A stretch of 48,791 nucleotides of DNA. It comes from a virus. Positions 33,974 through 41,899 of this stretch are shown in pieces. The notes below the pieces were generated by a model. The model did no database searches. It had not been told where the DNA came from and saw only the letters and a list, made by a program, of their open reading frames with translations. Each line of letters opens with the position of its first letter. Positions within the stretch are counted from its first letter, which is position 1. The translations under genes and the position numbers were made by a program. The stretch is from IMG/VR virus record IMGVR_UViG_3300037245_003379, positions 1-48,791 of that record, one strand, 5' to 3'.

Positions 33974-34197
33974 TTTTCATCCTTTTTATTCATATCAGGA
34001 TTAATCAATATATTAGATTTGGCTTTATTCAATACAATTTCTAATGATGCACATAAATATCTTTCATCAGATGAAACATAAAGATCCTCGTTTTCACATG
34101 TGTCTTTAGATTGAGAATCAAAGATATCGATTTTATTTTTCATTGTTATAACTAAACCAGTTACATAATTAATAGCTTGTTCATCATTTATTTCCAT
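33970..34197 (-). CDS. hypothetical protein (75 aa)
   Basis: I start at ATG 34197 (MEINDEQAINYV), which has GGAG 8 nt upstream; a GTG at 34218 is in frame. Acidic, helical, with two cysteines. It overlaps the 34184 gene by 14 bp and the next gene by 4 bp. Unknown. Confidence 0.55.
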   Translation of the reverse strand: MEINDEQAINYVTGLVITMKNKIDIFDSQSKDTCENEDLYVSSDERYLCASLEIVLNKAKSNILINPDMNKKDEK

Positions 34198-34492
34198 TTT
34201 CACACTCCAGATCGACACAAGTTAAAACAATTTCAAACATCTTTATTGTCACATAAGTTGTTGATAATTCTTTCATATTTTTTTCAAGTCTTTTTTCAAG
34301 TTCTTCGGGCAGTTTAACGCCTACAGATGTATTGCGGGGAATGTCCTGGTTGTATACATTTACAGAAGATAATGGCAAATATTTGTTAAGCACATAGCCT
34401 ATGAACGGCCGCATCAGCTGCCCCCGTTTATGTGCCTCATTTCTTATATGTTCTTTTTCATCAACTGAACACTTGGCGGTGGTTGTTTTCAT
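34184..34492 (-). CDS. ribbon-helix-helix-type protein (102 aa)
   Basis: Two segments look like RHH or short HTH units: residues 3-40 (TTAKCSVDEKEHIRNEAHK) and 57-92 (TSVGVKLPEELEKRLEKN). The second has the beta-strand plus two-helix pattern of Arc/MetJ or antitoxin-type repressors. It has its own promoter and strong GGAGC site, which fits a regulator. It may control this early operon or copy number. Confidence 0.55.
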   Translation of the reverse strand: MKTTTAKCSVDEKEHIRNEAHKRGQLMRPFIGYVLNKYLPLSSVNVYNQDIPRNTSVGVKLPEELEKRLEKNMKELSTTYVTIKMFEIVLTCVDLECENGNK

Positions 34493-34512
34493 TATATTCT
34501 GCTCCTATTATT

Positions 34513-34541
34513 ATATTATAGCAAATATTATCACCCGTCAA
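34513..34541 (-). promoter_or_regulatory. possible promoter of the RHH gene
   Basis: Minus strand: TTGACG (34541-34536) with TAATAT at 17 bp (34518-34513) or TATAAT at 15 bp (34520-34515). It overlaps the end of the preceding gene. Confidence 0.4.
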
Positions 34542-34773
34542 TTATTTTCCCTTTGAAAACCGATTTAACAAAATATATTTGCGGTCTAAAGCCTGCTTCT
34601 TTGAATATTTTCCATTCTTCAGGGGTGAAGATGGTTTTATTTTTATCATCTATCATAACTGAATCTTTTGAAACAAAAACGGAAACACGATCTATTTTTA
34701 TATTTCCATCTCTATTTTTGATTGCTATTTTTTTATCGATTTGTTTTATGTAGTCTACGGTCCAGGCAGTCAT
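34531..34773 (-). CDS. hypothetical protein (80 aa)
   Basis: Small protein with a beta-rich beginning (VDYIKQIDKKIAIKNRDG) and FTPEEWKIFKEAGF, an ending seen in small phage regulators. Not recognised. Confidence 0.5.
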   Translation of the reverse strand: MTAWTVDYIKQIDKKIAIKNRDGNIKIDRVSVFVSKDSVMIDDKNKTIFTPEEWKIFKEAGFRPQIYFVKSVFKGKIIDG

Positions 34774-34776
34774 GAT

Positions 34777-34974
34777 TTAATCAGTCTCTAAGATTTTAGT
34801 TATTTTATCAGTTAAGGCTATAGAAGAAGACATAAAAGCACCGAGCTTTGATTGGTCTTCTATTGACCACATGTAAGGCGGATATTCAGATTCCAGAAGA
34901 TCCTTAACTTCGTTCAAAAAGAAATCATCTATTGCTATAAGTACTTTTTTCTTGAGTTTTTTAGAGATTTTCAT
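34777..34974 (-). CDS. hypothetical protein (65 aa)
   Basis: Basic N-terminus (MKISKKLKKKVLIAIDDF), helical. It overlaps the parB stop by 4 bp (ATGA), so it is translated with the partition operon. Function unknown. Confidence 0.55.
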   Translation of the reverse strand: MKISKKLKKKVLIAIDDFFLNEVKDLLESEYPPYMWSIEDQSKLGAFMSSSIALTDKITKILETD

Positions 34975-35693
34975 TTATTCAATCCTTCCAGTAATTTTTC
35001 AATACAATTCAATATATCTTGAGAATCATAATCCAGTCTTAATAATTTTCGGATTTCGCCTTTTAAGGGTTCAAAAGGATCGGACTTATCCACATTATCC
35101 ACAGACTTATGCACAACTTTATCTTTTGCAGCCTTCGCGGCTTTGACGGTCCCGCCGTTTTTTTTAGTTTCTTTCACAACAAATGTTAAATCTTCATCGT
35201 CAACACCTCTAAGCTGCGACATTGCGGATGTTGAAATTCCTGAAGTATCGGTTTTGACTTTTCCGCGTACAGCACCAGCAGCAAGAGCATCAGAAATCCA
35301 TGATATACGTTTGTTTAATCGCGTTGCAATCTGACTTTGAGTTAATCCGGTTTCGATCATTTTTTTAAGCGCCTGTTCCAGTTCTGCAGGATTTAAATTA
35401 TCACGGTGGATATTCTCTGTAAGCTGTAAAATATACGCCTCACCAGTGCGTATAATGGCCTCTATTTGATTAAAAGGCTTTCCCTGTGTCATTAGATACT
35501 CATGCGCTTTGAAACGCCTGTAGCCCGCTATAAGCTCATAATCCGGGGAAATTATAATTGGTTGCAGCTGGCCGTCCCGTTCGATTGAACCCGCCAGTTC
35601 TTCAATATCAGAATAATCTTTGCGAATATTGTCTTTAAGTATGATTTCTGATAGGTCTATTTTTTTAATTCCTGTTGATTTTAGTTTAGCCAT
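34971..35693 (-). CDS. parB: ParB partition protein
   Basis: The 240-aa protein has the ParB/Spo0J landmarks: GYRRFKAHEY (57-66, the GERRxxA box, part of the CTPase site), LTENIHRDNLNPAEL (91-105), an HTH (about 114-136, SQSQIATRLN-like) and a C-terminal dimerisation segment (from 203: DPFEPLKGEIRKLLRLDYD). ParB binds centromere sites and, with ParA, distributes the plasmid prophage to daughter cells. Its 3' third contains three DnaA boxes. Order is unusual: two other genes lie between parA and parB. Confidence 0.92.
   Translation of the reverse strand: MAKLKSTGIKKIDLSEIILKDNIRKDYSDIEELAGSIERDGQLQPIIISPDYELIAGYRRFKAHEYLMTQGKPFNQIEAIIRTGEAYILQLTENIHRDNLNPAELEQALKKMIETGLTQSQIATRLNKRISWISDALAAGAVRGKVKTDTSGISTSAMSQLRGVDDEDLTFVVKETKKNGGTVKAAKAAKDKVVHKSVDNVDKSDPFEPLKGEIRKLLRLDYDSQDILNCIEKLLEGLNK
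35086..35115. other. three consensus DnaA boxes (candidate origin)
   Basis: TTATCCACA (35086-35094), TTATCCACA (35095-35103) and TTATGCACA (35107-35115) all fit TTATNCACA, in the same orientation, within 30 bp inside parB. They encode HKSVDNVDKSD, a linker region of the protein. Such a cluster strongly suggests DnaA-dependent initiation at this place. Confidence 0.75.
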
Positions 35694-36069
35694 TGAATAA
35701 TTCTCCCAGATTTTCGTGATCTTGTTTGACTGCTTTTACAAAAAAAATATCATCTTCTATTTTGCTGTCGTAAAAATCAAGATCATATTTTTCTTGTATC
35801 TTCTGAAGAAATTTTTCAGCATCTTCAATTTTTGAAAAAAACTTACTATAATTATCTGTTTTTTCGCAATATTCACAATCGCAATCATGCCTTGTTTGAT
35901 AATTGACTTGAAATCCTATTCCGGTAATTACTGCGATAGTACCATTTTTTAAACCTTTCTGAATAATAAGGTATTCTTTCGGATATCTTTTTTGATAAAA
36001 ATCAGAAAATTGTATGATAGGGCCATTAGATTTATATTCAACTGCGCTGATAAATTCTTTCAATTCCAT
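35686..36069 (-). CDS. hypothetical protein between parA and parB (127 aa)
   Basis: Beta-rich start (VEYKSNGPIIQFSDFY), a cysteine cluster CDCEYCEK in the middle that could bind metal, and a helical C-terminus. It overlaps both neighbours by 8-10 bp, so it is part of the par operon. Not recognised. Confidence 0.6.
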   Translation of the reverse strand: MELKEFISAVEYKSNGPIIQFSDFYQKRYPKEYLIIQKGLKNGTIAVITGIGFQVNYQTRHDCDCEYCEKTDNYSKFFSKIEDAEKFLQKIQEKYDLDFYDSKIEDDIFFVKAVKQDHENLGELFNG

Positions 36070-36749
36070 TTTAATATTCTCTTAATCCATTTATGGAATC
36101 TAATTTTTCTCAAAAATCTCTGATGCTTTTTGTAATCTCTGCGTGACATGAAAGATTTGAAAAGCGCTTCTATCCCTGTTTTTTTTGCATCGGCTAATCC
36201 TTCAAATGTTTGATAATATCTAAGCTGCTTTAATGTATTTTCTGCTAAAATACAGGTTGCTCCAACAGACGAATGTTTCATTATTGTGATATATTCAGAT
36301 TCAGGATTTTCTTTAGAGCTTATGATATCCATCATATAAGGTGTTAATGATTTAGTGGTATTTTCAATATCTTTCAAAATTTCTTCTGGTGATGATCGGG
36401 CCCATAGTTTATCAGGCTGAACATCTGCGCTATCTTCTGACTTTACAGTCAATGCATTTTCGTTAATAATTGCTGGTATGGCTCTGTAAGCTTCAATTTC
36501 AGTGATTCCTGTTTCAAAATCATATTCTAATTCACAAATTAAAAGATTCATTGTTATAAACTTTGAAATTTCAATTACGAATGGTTTTATTTCGCCTCTT
36601 TTTTTAATCAAATATTGCCTTAATTTTTTATTATCGGAAAAGGCAAATCTTGATTTACCATGATAATCATCATTAAATAAATCATCGTAATCTTCCATAG
36701 TTTTTAATTTTACACCGTTTATTTTATAATTAAATTTACCGGCTATCAT
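36060..36749 (-). CDS. hypothetical protein after parA (229 aa)
   Basis: A mixed protein, acidic at first and strongly basic at the C-terminus (KKHQRFLRKIRFHKWIKRILKW), starting by 4-bp overlap with the parA stop. The basic end could bind DNA. It might be a replication initiator or a partition accessory; neither the winged-helix pattern of RepA nor other motif is clear. Confidence 0.5.
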   Translation of the reverse strand: MIAGKFNYKINGVKLKTMEDYDDLFNDDYHGKSRFAFSDNKKLRQYLIKKRGEIKPFVIEISKFITMNLLICELEYDFETGITEIEAYRAIPAIINENALTVKSEDSADVQPDKLWARSSPEEILKDIENTTKSLTPYMMDIISSKENPESEYITIMKHSSVGATCILAENTLKQLRYYQTFEGLADAKKTGIEALFKSFMSRRDYKKHQRFLRKIRFHKWIKRILKWN

Positions 36750-37438
36750 TCTATAACCTCCCGCACAAAACTATCAATAATCTGTTTTGCTCGGCCCTGC
36801 AGTTTGTATCCCGAAATGTTAGCGCACAGATTTCTTAATGATTTCATATCTGAAACTGGTTGACAGAAATAGAGATCTTCAAATTCATTAGAGAATTTTG
36901 ATTCTATATCTTGAAGATTCTTTTTGTTGTTAAATCCATTTAGAATTACTGAAACATCGACTTCAACTCCCATCATCTCCATTTCTTCAATAACAAGGCT
37001 GGTTGCTTCAAAATCTATTAAAGAAGGCATTGCGGGAATAATTACTTTATCAGCTGCGCAAATAGCGTTCCTGGTTAATGCGTTCATTGTGCCTGGGGGA
37101 TCTATGAAGATATAATCAAAGCCTTTGAGATCCATTTTTTTTAATGCGACTTTTAATACTCGATCAGACAGATTTGACATACGGGAAATCCGGAGATCGG
37201 AGGGAATCAAAAATATATTATCGTCTGCGCAATAAGAGAAAACACTATCTCCATTCAAAAGATCTATGGAATTTCCGGCATATCCAGATAATCCAAAAAT
37301 CCGGGTCATGCTTAGATTGCTGTCGAGATCTATTACAAGGATCTTTTTTCCCTGTTTTGCGAGAGTCTTGATTGCTGCTGCTGCGAGTGTTGTTTTTCCG
37401 GTTCCGCCTTTCCAGCTACTGAGTGTTAGTATTTTCAT
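36746..37438 (-). CDS. parA: ParA partition ATPase
   Basis: The 230-aa protein has the deviant Walker A KGGTGKTT (10-17), the A' motif VIDLDSN (35-41), and Walker B IFIDPPG (110-116), which define ParA/Soj ATPases. It is short and has no N-terminal HTH, so it is type Ib-like and does not itself repress the operon by the usual HTH. It drives plasmid segregation on the nucleoid with ParB. It is followed by two unknown genes and parB with overlapping codons. Confidence 0.93.
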   Translation of the reverse strand: MKILTLSSWKGGTGKTTLAAAAIKTLAKQGKKILVIDLDSNLSMTRIFGLSGYAGNSIDLLNGDSVFSYCADDNIFLIPSDLRISRMSNLSDRVLKVALKKMDLKGFDYIFIDPPGTMNALTRNAICAADKVIIPAMPSLIDFEATSLVIEEMEMMGVEVDVSVILNGFNNKKNLQDIESKFSNEFEDLYFCQPVSDMKSLRNLCANISGYKLQGRAKQIIDSFVREVIE

Positions 37439-37448
37439 TTTATTTCCT

Positions 37449-37985
37449 TTAATCCCAAAAGGGCATTGATAAGGCTGTTAACCCGTTTTCCGATTTAAAT
37501 TGTATCGCTTTGTGTTCACCAAATAAAGAAACTTTAAAAGTTATTTCTTTTGGCAAATTATGAATATGTAACATATTGATTGATTCATTTTCTGGAATTT
37601 TTTTAAATAAATTAGACATTTGTATAGAATAAACTCTACGATTATTGTTATGTAAAATGAAATTAAATGTGTCTATAGGATCGCCGGTTGGTAAAACGTT
37701 TTTATAATTAGGGAATTGTCCAACTTCAGAAATTATTTCGACAAACCAAATATATTTTTTAGTTGATTTTAAATATTTGTAAAACTTCTTTTCTTCAAAC
37801 CAGAAGGGATTATTACCCAATTCTAAAATGAACATCATTCTTCCATCTGTAGAAATTAGTTTTCCACCTTCGCAGTAACAATAATTCATAAAATATCTGG
37901 TCTGATCTAACGAAACTGCTTTTGCTACAGATATATAATCGTTAACCCGTGGACCGATAACTTCAATAAATTTTCCATATTTCAT
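37449..37985 (-). CDS. sliding-clamp-like protein, half size
   Basis: At 178 aa it is about half of a DnaN monomer. Pieces of beta-clamp sequence are visible: STDGRMMFILEL, GQFPNYKNVLPT (like FPDYRRVLP of DnaN) and the C-terminal FKSENGLTALSMPF (like DnaN's MPMRI end, where partner peptides bind). It may be a minimal two-domain clamp or compete with the host clamp. It lies directly before parA. Confidence is limited by sequence divergence. Confidence 0.6.
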   Translation of the reverse strand: MKYGKFIEVIGPRVNDYISVAKAVSLDQTRYFMNYCYCEGGKLISTDGRMMFILELGNNPFWFEEKKFYKYLKSTKKYIWFVEIISEVGQFPNYKNVLPTGDPIDTFNFILHNNNRRVYSIQMSNLFKKIPENESINMLHIHNLPKEITFKVSLFGEHKAIQFKSENGLTALSMPFWD

Positions 37986-38437
37986 TTTGGCTCCTTTTTT
38001 GAATACTCTTCATATTTTTTACCACACAAAGGGCAGTATGGGGCGGTAATGTTTACGCGTTCTTTATATTTATAAAAAGAGCCGTTTTTCTTTTTGGGTC
38101 TATATTTAAAAACGAGATAAGGCCATCTTGTATTCACTTTGCCAGTTTTGGGATACAGTATTCTTGGCGCGTCCGTTTCACCTTCTGGATCTCCATAATG
38201 GATTCTTAACTTATCAATGGATTTTTCTAAACAATCACATGCCATAATTTTTGCTCCTTTTTTATTCTGGTAATTTCTCAATGAATTTTCAATTGTTAAT
38301 AATATATCATTCATATCATAATCAAGTTTATATAAAAGAATTAAATCTTCTTTTAATTTTTTTACAGGATCTTCTTTGGCAATAATTTTTACACCATTGC
38401 CAAAATCAATTTCTTTTTGGGTGTTCATTCGCGACAC
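37982..38437 (-). CDS. ParB-C-terminal-like domain joined to a zinc-ribbon protein
   Basis: Residues 22-58 (DPVKKLKEDLILLYKLDYDM and following) align with the last 38 residues of ParB: shared DP, LK, LDYD, DIL and IE positions. Residues 65-151 form another small protein (MACDCLEKSIDKL ... CPLCGKKY) with cysteines that could bind zinc, a type found alone in other phages. A strong internal AAAAAGGAGC ribosome site precedes M65, so the short 87-aa form is probably also made. It overlaps neighbouring starts. Confidence 0.7.
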   Translation of the reverse strand: MSRMNTQKEIDFGNGVKIIAKEDPVKKLKEDLILLYKLDYDMNDILLTIENSLRNYQNKKGAKIMACDCLEKSIDKLRIHYGDPEGETDAPRILYPKTGKVNTRWPYLVFKYRPKKKNGSFYKYKERVNITAPYCPLCGKKYEEYSKKEPK

Positions 38438-38622
38438 TCTTTCATGGTATAAATATTAAAAATCGGCTTATTGCTTTCATTAAGTTTTGTTTTCAATAAT
38501 CTTAAACAATTTCTACAACGATATTGTAATCTAATAACAACTTTATCGTTCTCTAAAACATTTTCAAATTTCCCGTCAAAAGCAGTTTCACCACATTTAC
38601 ATTTAGAATATCTTGATTTCAT
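38425..38622 (-). CDS. small zinc-ribbon protein (65 aa), first gene of the par operon
   Basis: Two CxC/CxxC pairs (CKCGE near 8-10, CRNC near 36-39) form a zinc ribbon. It is the first gene after the promoter at 38646-38674 and overlaps the next gene by 13 bp. Could be a transcription regulator of the operon. Not recognised further. Confidence 0.6.
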   Translation of the reverse strand: MKSRYSKCKCGETAFDGKFENVLENDKVVIRLQYRCRNCLRLLKTKLNESNKPIFNIYTMKECRE

Positions 38623-38644
38623 TTCCTATCCCTCGAATATAATT

Positions 38645-38696
38645 TATTATATAATATCATCCCCACATTTGCAAGGATAATATTATATAATATCAT
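38645..38696 (-). promoter_or_regulatory. par operon promoter flanked by palindromic direct repeats
   Basis: Promoter on the minus strand: TTGCAA (38674-38669), 17 bp, TATAAT (38651-38646). The 16-bp sequence tattatataatatcat occurs at 38645-38660, covering the -10, and again at 38681-38696, upstream of the -35. Each copy contains an A+T palindrome (second: atattatataatat, 38680-38693). These are candidates for operator and/or centromere (parS) sites. Confidence 0.65.
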
Positions 38697-38701
38697 AAGT
38701 A

Positions 38702-39079
38702 TTAAGCAACTTTTACAAAGTTCTTATCCCATTTTCCAACTGCGATATTATAGAAAAAATTAGAATCACCATAATCTGCGCTCATATCGCCAGCATTCCG
38801 ATCTTCATACTGTTTAACGCCGTTAATTGCATCTTTTATTTTGTTAAATGTTTCAAGAAGAACCGGAAATTCATTATAATGTTCGTTAATATAATATTCA
38901 TTTACTCCGTAATCACCTTTATTTTCAGGATCAAGATCTAACTTTGATTCCATTATGGAAACATTTACAGATGAACTGTGTGATCTTGTTATTGATATTT
39001 TCCAGCCGTCTTTTTTAGGAAAAAGTTTGTTAATTTCCGTTCTAATTTCTTTTACTTCTTCAGTACTGATATAAGCCAT
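38702..39079 (-). CDS. LPD29-like phage protein (125 aa)
   Basis: Starts AYISTEEVKEIRTEINKLFP, followed by WKISITRSHSSSVNVSIM and a conserved end FFYNIAVGKWDKNF. This matches the small domain called LPD29 (large polyvalent protein associated domain 29) in phages and mobile elements; its molecular role is not known. The promoter/operator block upstream is the near-identical twin of the block at 26266-26342. Confidence 0.65.
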   Translation of the reverse strand: MAYISTEEVKEIRTEINKLFPKKDGWKISITRSHSSSVNVSIMESKLDLDPENKGDYGVNEYYINEHYNEFPVLLETFNKIKDAINGVKQYEDRNAGDMSADYGDSNFFYNIAVGKWDKNFVKVA

Positions 39080-39153
39080 TTTAAACCCCTTTGTTGTTCT
39101 TAATCTTGATTAGAGTATATCAAAACCATTTACAACTGTCAACAGTTAATTAT
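39076..39153 (-). promoter_or_regulatory. operator-promoter repeat, minus-strand copy
   Basis: TTGACA (39142-39137), 17-bp spacer, TATACT (39119-39114); palindrome aactgtcaacagtt (39134-39147) over the -35 box. The block is the near-exact reverse complement of 26266-26342 and overlaps the end of the primase gene. Confidence 0.88.
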
Positions 39154-41899
39154 CAAAAACAGGTAAATTTTCGTCTTTTTCTTCATTTTCATCATATAAA
39201 TACATTTTATTGAATTCTTTCCAGTTAAGAAGAACAGATCTCTCAGATTTACCGGCCATTTTTACAGGATATGATTTATCAATGACAAATCTATTCCGTT
39301 GAATGACTTCTTTATATTCCGTAAATGGTGTATTTTCCAGAAATCTTGATATATCCGGGGAATTGTGCGCTATTGCTATGACTTCAGTTTTATCTTTCAT
39401 TGTAAATCGTTTTAAGCCATATCGTTGTAAATTTTTAGAATATTGTAAAACTCCCAATTCTACCATGCCGTCATATTGTGTCAACATTTCAGCTATTGTT
39501 TTTTCCGTTGCTGTATCGATTCTTATTCTTTCCTGGAGGATTCTTTCAATAATTCTGTCTTCATCGTCTACCGATTCTTTACCAGTTAATTCTGATATGG
39601 CTCTTCCAAAAAAATCAAATATTTTGGCTTCTACTTCACCGCCTTTTTCATCCATAAAATCATTATCTGATACAAGGTTCCAGGTTCCTACTAAAAACGG
39701 GGAATAAGTATCTGCAACCCGGTCGTTTAATCCAAGCTTTAATATTTTTGATTTACATATATCTATTTCTTTTAATATTTTTGGCAGCATATTAAAAGTG
39801 CGCATTCTTAACCCGGTAAAATCTTTAGGGGATATACAGTTTCCTACTGATTCACGCATTCTGCAAACATGGATTCTGGATCGGTCTGCATTATTATCCA
39901 GTCTGACATTTATTGAACCGAAGCAAAACATCGAATTAATATTAAAAACTATAGGATCATGAGTTGCAGATCCTTTACCAACAATTTTTCCCCTTTCATA
40001 AGAAGAACGCATAAGATTTATTACTTTAACAATATTCATTTGTTCAATTTTATTTTTAGCTTCAAATTCATCAAGAATTATAGGGACTGAATCACGTTTC
40101 ATTGATTGCCTGATAAAAGCTTCTGAAGATAAACCTTCAGAAAAAAAAGCATAACTGCCATCCCCTACGGATGGGGCAATAAGACTTTCAATTAAAAATG
40201 ATTTTCCAATTCCAGTTTGAGCTGTTATCCATATTGACGGCCTACGCCAAAGAATTGAAGAAAATGGAGACATAATCATAAATCCAGCTACAGCAATTTT
40301 ATCCATTTTTTTCTCAAAAGAAAAAGTATTAATTTGTTCCCATAAATTACGACCTTCTTCAGCATCCCAAATTTTATTTGATAATTTAAAATGGCGTTTA
40401 GATTTTATATAAAAATTATTACCGTTCCATTCGTCATAATCAATAGTGTTGCCTTTGCATAATTTTATATTCTTACCAGTGTTAAAAATAATTTTATTAT
40501 TATCTACATAAGCGCCTACGCCTTTTATTTTCTTTTCATCAAAGATCCCTGCCTGGTATGATTTTTCTCGAAACCAGGCAAGAGCTTTTTTTCTATCAAA
40601 AATGGTTTTTTCTTCACCTTCTTTTGTAATTACTTCCATATTGAATTTAATAAACCACCAATCCTCAGTTGCAAGTTCAAATAACCAATTTTTTATTGAT
40701 TGTTCGCCTCTTGAAATTTTCAATGCTACTTGCTGAAATCCAGGTAAAATATAATAAGCTTTTTCGTCATACCCGAGAAATTGAAACGGCATATCATTTG
40801 TTTTTTTTGGCTCTTTGGATACAACTTCTGTATCCGGGGGTATTATTTCAACGGCATTATTGATAATTTCGCGTAATTCTTCGATTTTTATCGCCTGCAA
40901 AAAATCATCCGCGTCCATGGTCTCCAACAGCCTTGCGGCGTGTATTTGGCCTATGTAACCAGCTTCATATAATTTTTGAATAGGAGTCTGCGGTTGTTGT
41001 TTTATTTCATTTTTTTTATCAATTTTGTATTCATCAAGGCCAGAAAAATAACGGCCAGAATTATCACCATCGTAAGCGAAAATAATGTTGTCACATTTTA
41101 ATAATTTATTAACATTATATTTTGTGATTCCATTGGTCCCGCCTGTTGAATATACATTTTTAAAACCAACCGACAACATTGAAAGAGCTGATAATTCTGC
41201 TTCTACTAAAATAGCTGTTCCGGTTATGTTTTCATTTTTCGGGCATGGGAATGTTTTTGCAGAAATTGAATTTCTTTTTTCACATTTTCCATTTTTATAG
41301 AATAATAACTTATAACCGAATCCAAGGCGAACAACTACGCCAGAATAAAACCAGGAAGAAAAATTTTTATCTTCAATAGGGATGGGAATGCCGGCCAATT
41401 CTAATCTTTCAAGCGGGATTTTTTTCTGGGCTTCATCTATCCCTGGCCAATATCCGAATTTATCTCTCATTTCAAAGGCAATTTCATCAATGTAGCCGCG
41501 TTGTTTTAAAAAAGATTTAACGCCTTTCTCGCGGCCCGGATGATTACGTACAAAACTTTCAAATTCTTCTATAGCTGCAGGATCTGTTTTGATTTCCTTT
41601 TTTTTAACAGGACCAGCAGGAAAGTTTTCTGAAGAAACACCAGTCAGAGTTTTTTCAACTTCTCTAAATTGATCTTTTATATCAGCTATACTGCACACTA
41701 AACCGGCTGCATCATATATATCTCCGTGAACGCCGCAGGATTGGCATTTAAAACCATCGTCATGTAATATCATGGCCGGAGTATTTGAATTGCTGTGTTC
41801 CGGGGAAATACAGAACATGGGGCTTTGTGAAACATTGAATCCTTTCTGTGATAGATAATGTTTCAATTGTGATTTATATTTTGAGTAATCCTGTTTCAA
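39146..41899 (-). CDS. primase-helicase
   Basis: The 917-aa protein combines a CHC2-type zinc finger (C30, H35, C52, C55), a Toprim domain (E233 in VEAELSAL; D277/D279 in AYDGDNSG) and an ATPase domain with Walker A AQTGIGKS (560-567) and Walker B IILDEFE (607-613), like DUF927 or virulence-E-type helicases. It would open DNA and make primers for phage/plasmid replication. A two-gene operon with the HTH protein: its ATG overlaps the preceding stop. No DNA polymerase is seen, so host polymerase is used. Confidence 0.88.
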   Translation of the reverse strand: MKQDYSKYKSQLKHYLSQKGFNVSQSPMFCISPEHSNSNTPAMILHDDGFKCQSCGVHGDIYDAAGLVCSIADIKDQFREVEKTLTGVSSENFPAGPVKKKEIKTDPAAIEEFESFVRNHPGREKGVKSFLKQRGYIDEIAFEMRDKFGYWPGIDEAQKKIPLERLELAGIPIPIEDKNFSSWFYSGVVVRLGFGYKLLFYKNGKCEKRNSISAKTFPCPKNENITGTAILVEAELSALSMLSVGFKNVYSTGGTNGITKYNVNKLLKCDNIIFAYDGDNSGRYFSGLDEYKIDKKNEIKQQPQTPIQKLYEAGYIGQIHAARLLETMDADDFLQAIKIEELREIINNAVEIIPPDTEVVSKEPKKTNDMPFQFLGYDEKAYYILPGFQQVALKISRGEQSIKNWLFELATEDWWFIKFNMEVITKEGEEKTIFDRKKALAWFREKSYQAGIFDEKKIKGVGAYVDNNKIIFNTGKNIKLCKGNTIDYDEWNGNNFYIKSKRHFKLSNKIWDAEEGRNLWEQINTFSFEKKMDKIAVAGFMIMSPFSSILWRRPSIWITAQTGIGKSFLIESLIAPSVGDGSYAFFSEGLSSEAFIRQSMKRDSVPIILDEFEAKNKIEQMNIVKVINLMRSSYERGKIVGKGSATHDPIVFNINSMFCFGSINVRLDNNADRSRIHVCRMRESVGNCISPKDFTGLRMRTFNMLPKILKEIDICKSKILKLGLNDRVADTYSPFLVGTWNLVSDNDFMDEKGGEVEAKIFDFFGRAISELTGKESVDDEDRIIERILQERIRIDTATEKTIAEMLTQYDGMVELGVLQYSKNLQRYGLKRFTMKDKTEVIAIAHNSPDISRFLENTPFTEYKEVIQRNRFVIDKSYPVKMAGKSERSVLLNWKEFNKMYLYDENEEKDENLPVFDN

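Noticed and set aside
34971-37438. Canonical parS (TGTTTCACGTGAAACA-type)
   Set aside because: No such sequence was seen in or near the par operon; the A+T palindromes at the promoter are only candidates.
38645-38696. CRISPR array
   Set aside because: Only two repeats of 16 bp with no spacer series; they overlap promoter elements.
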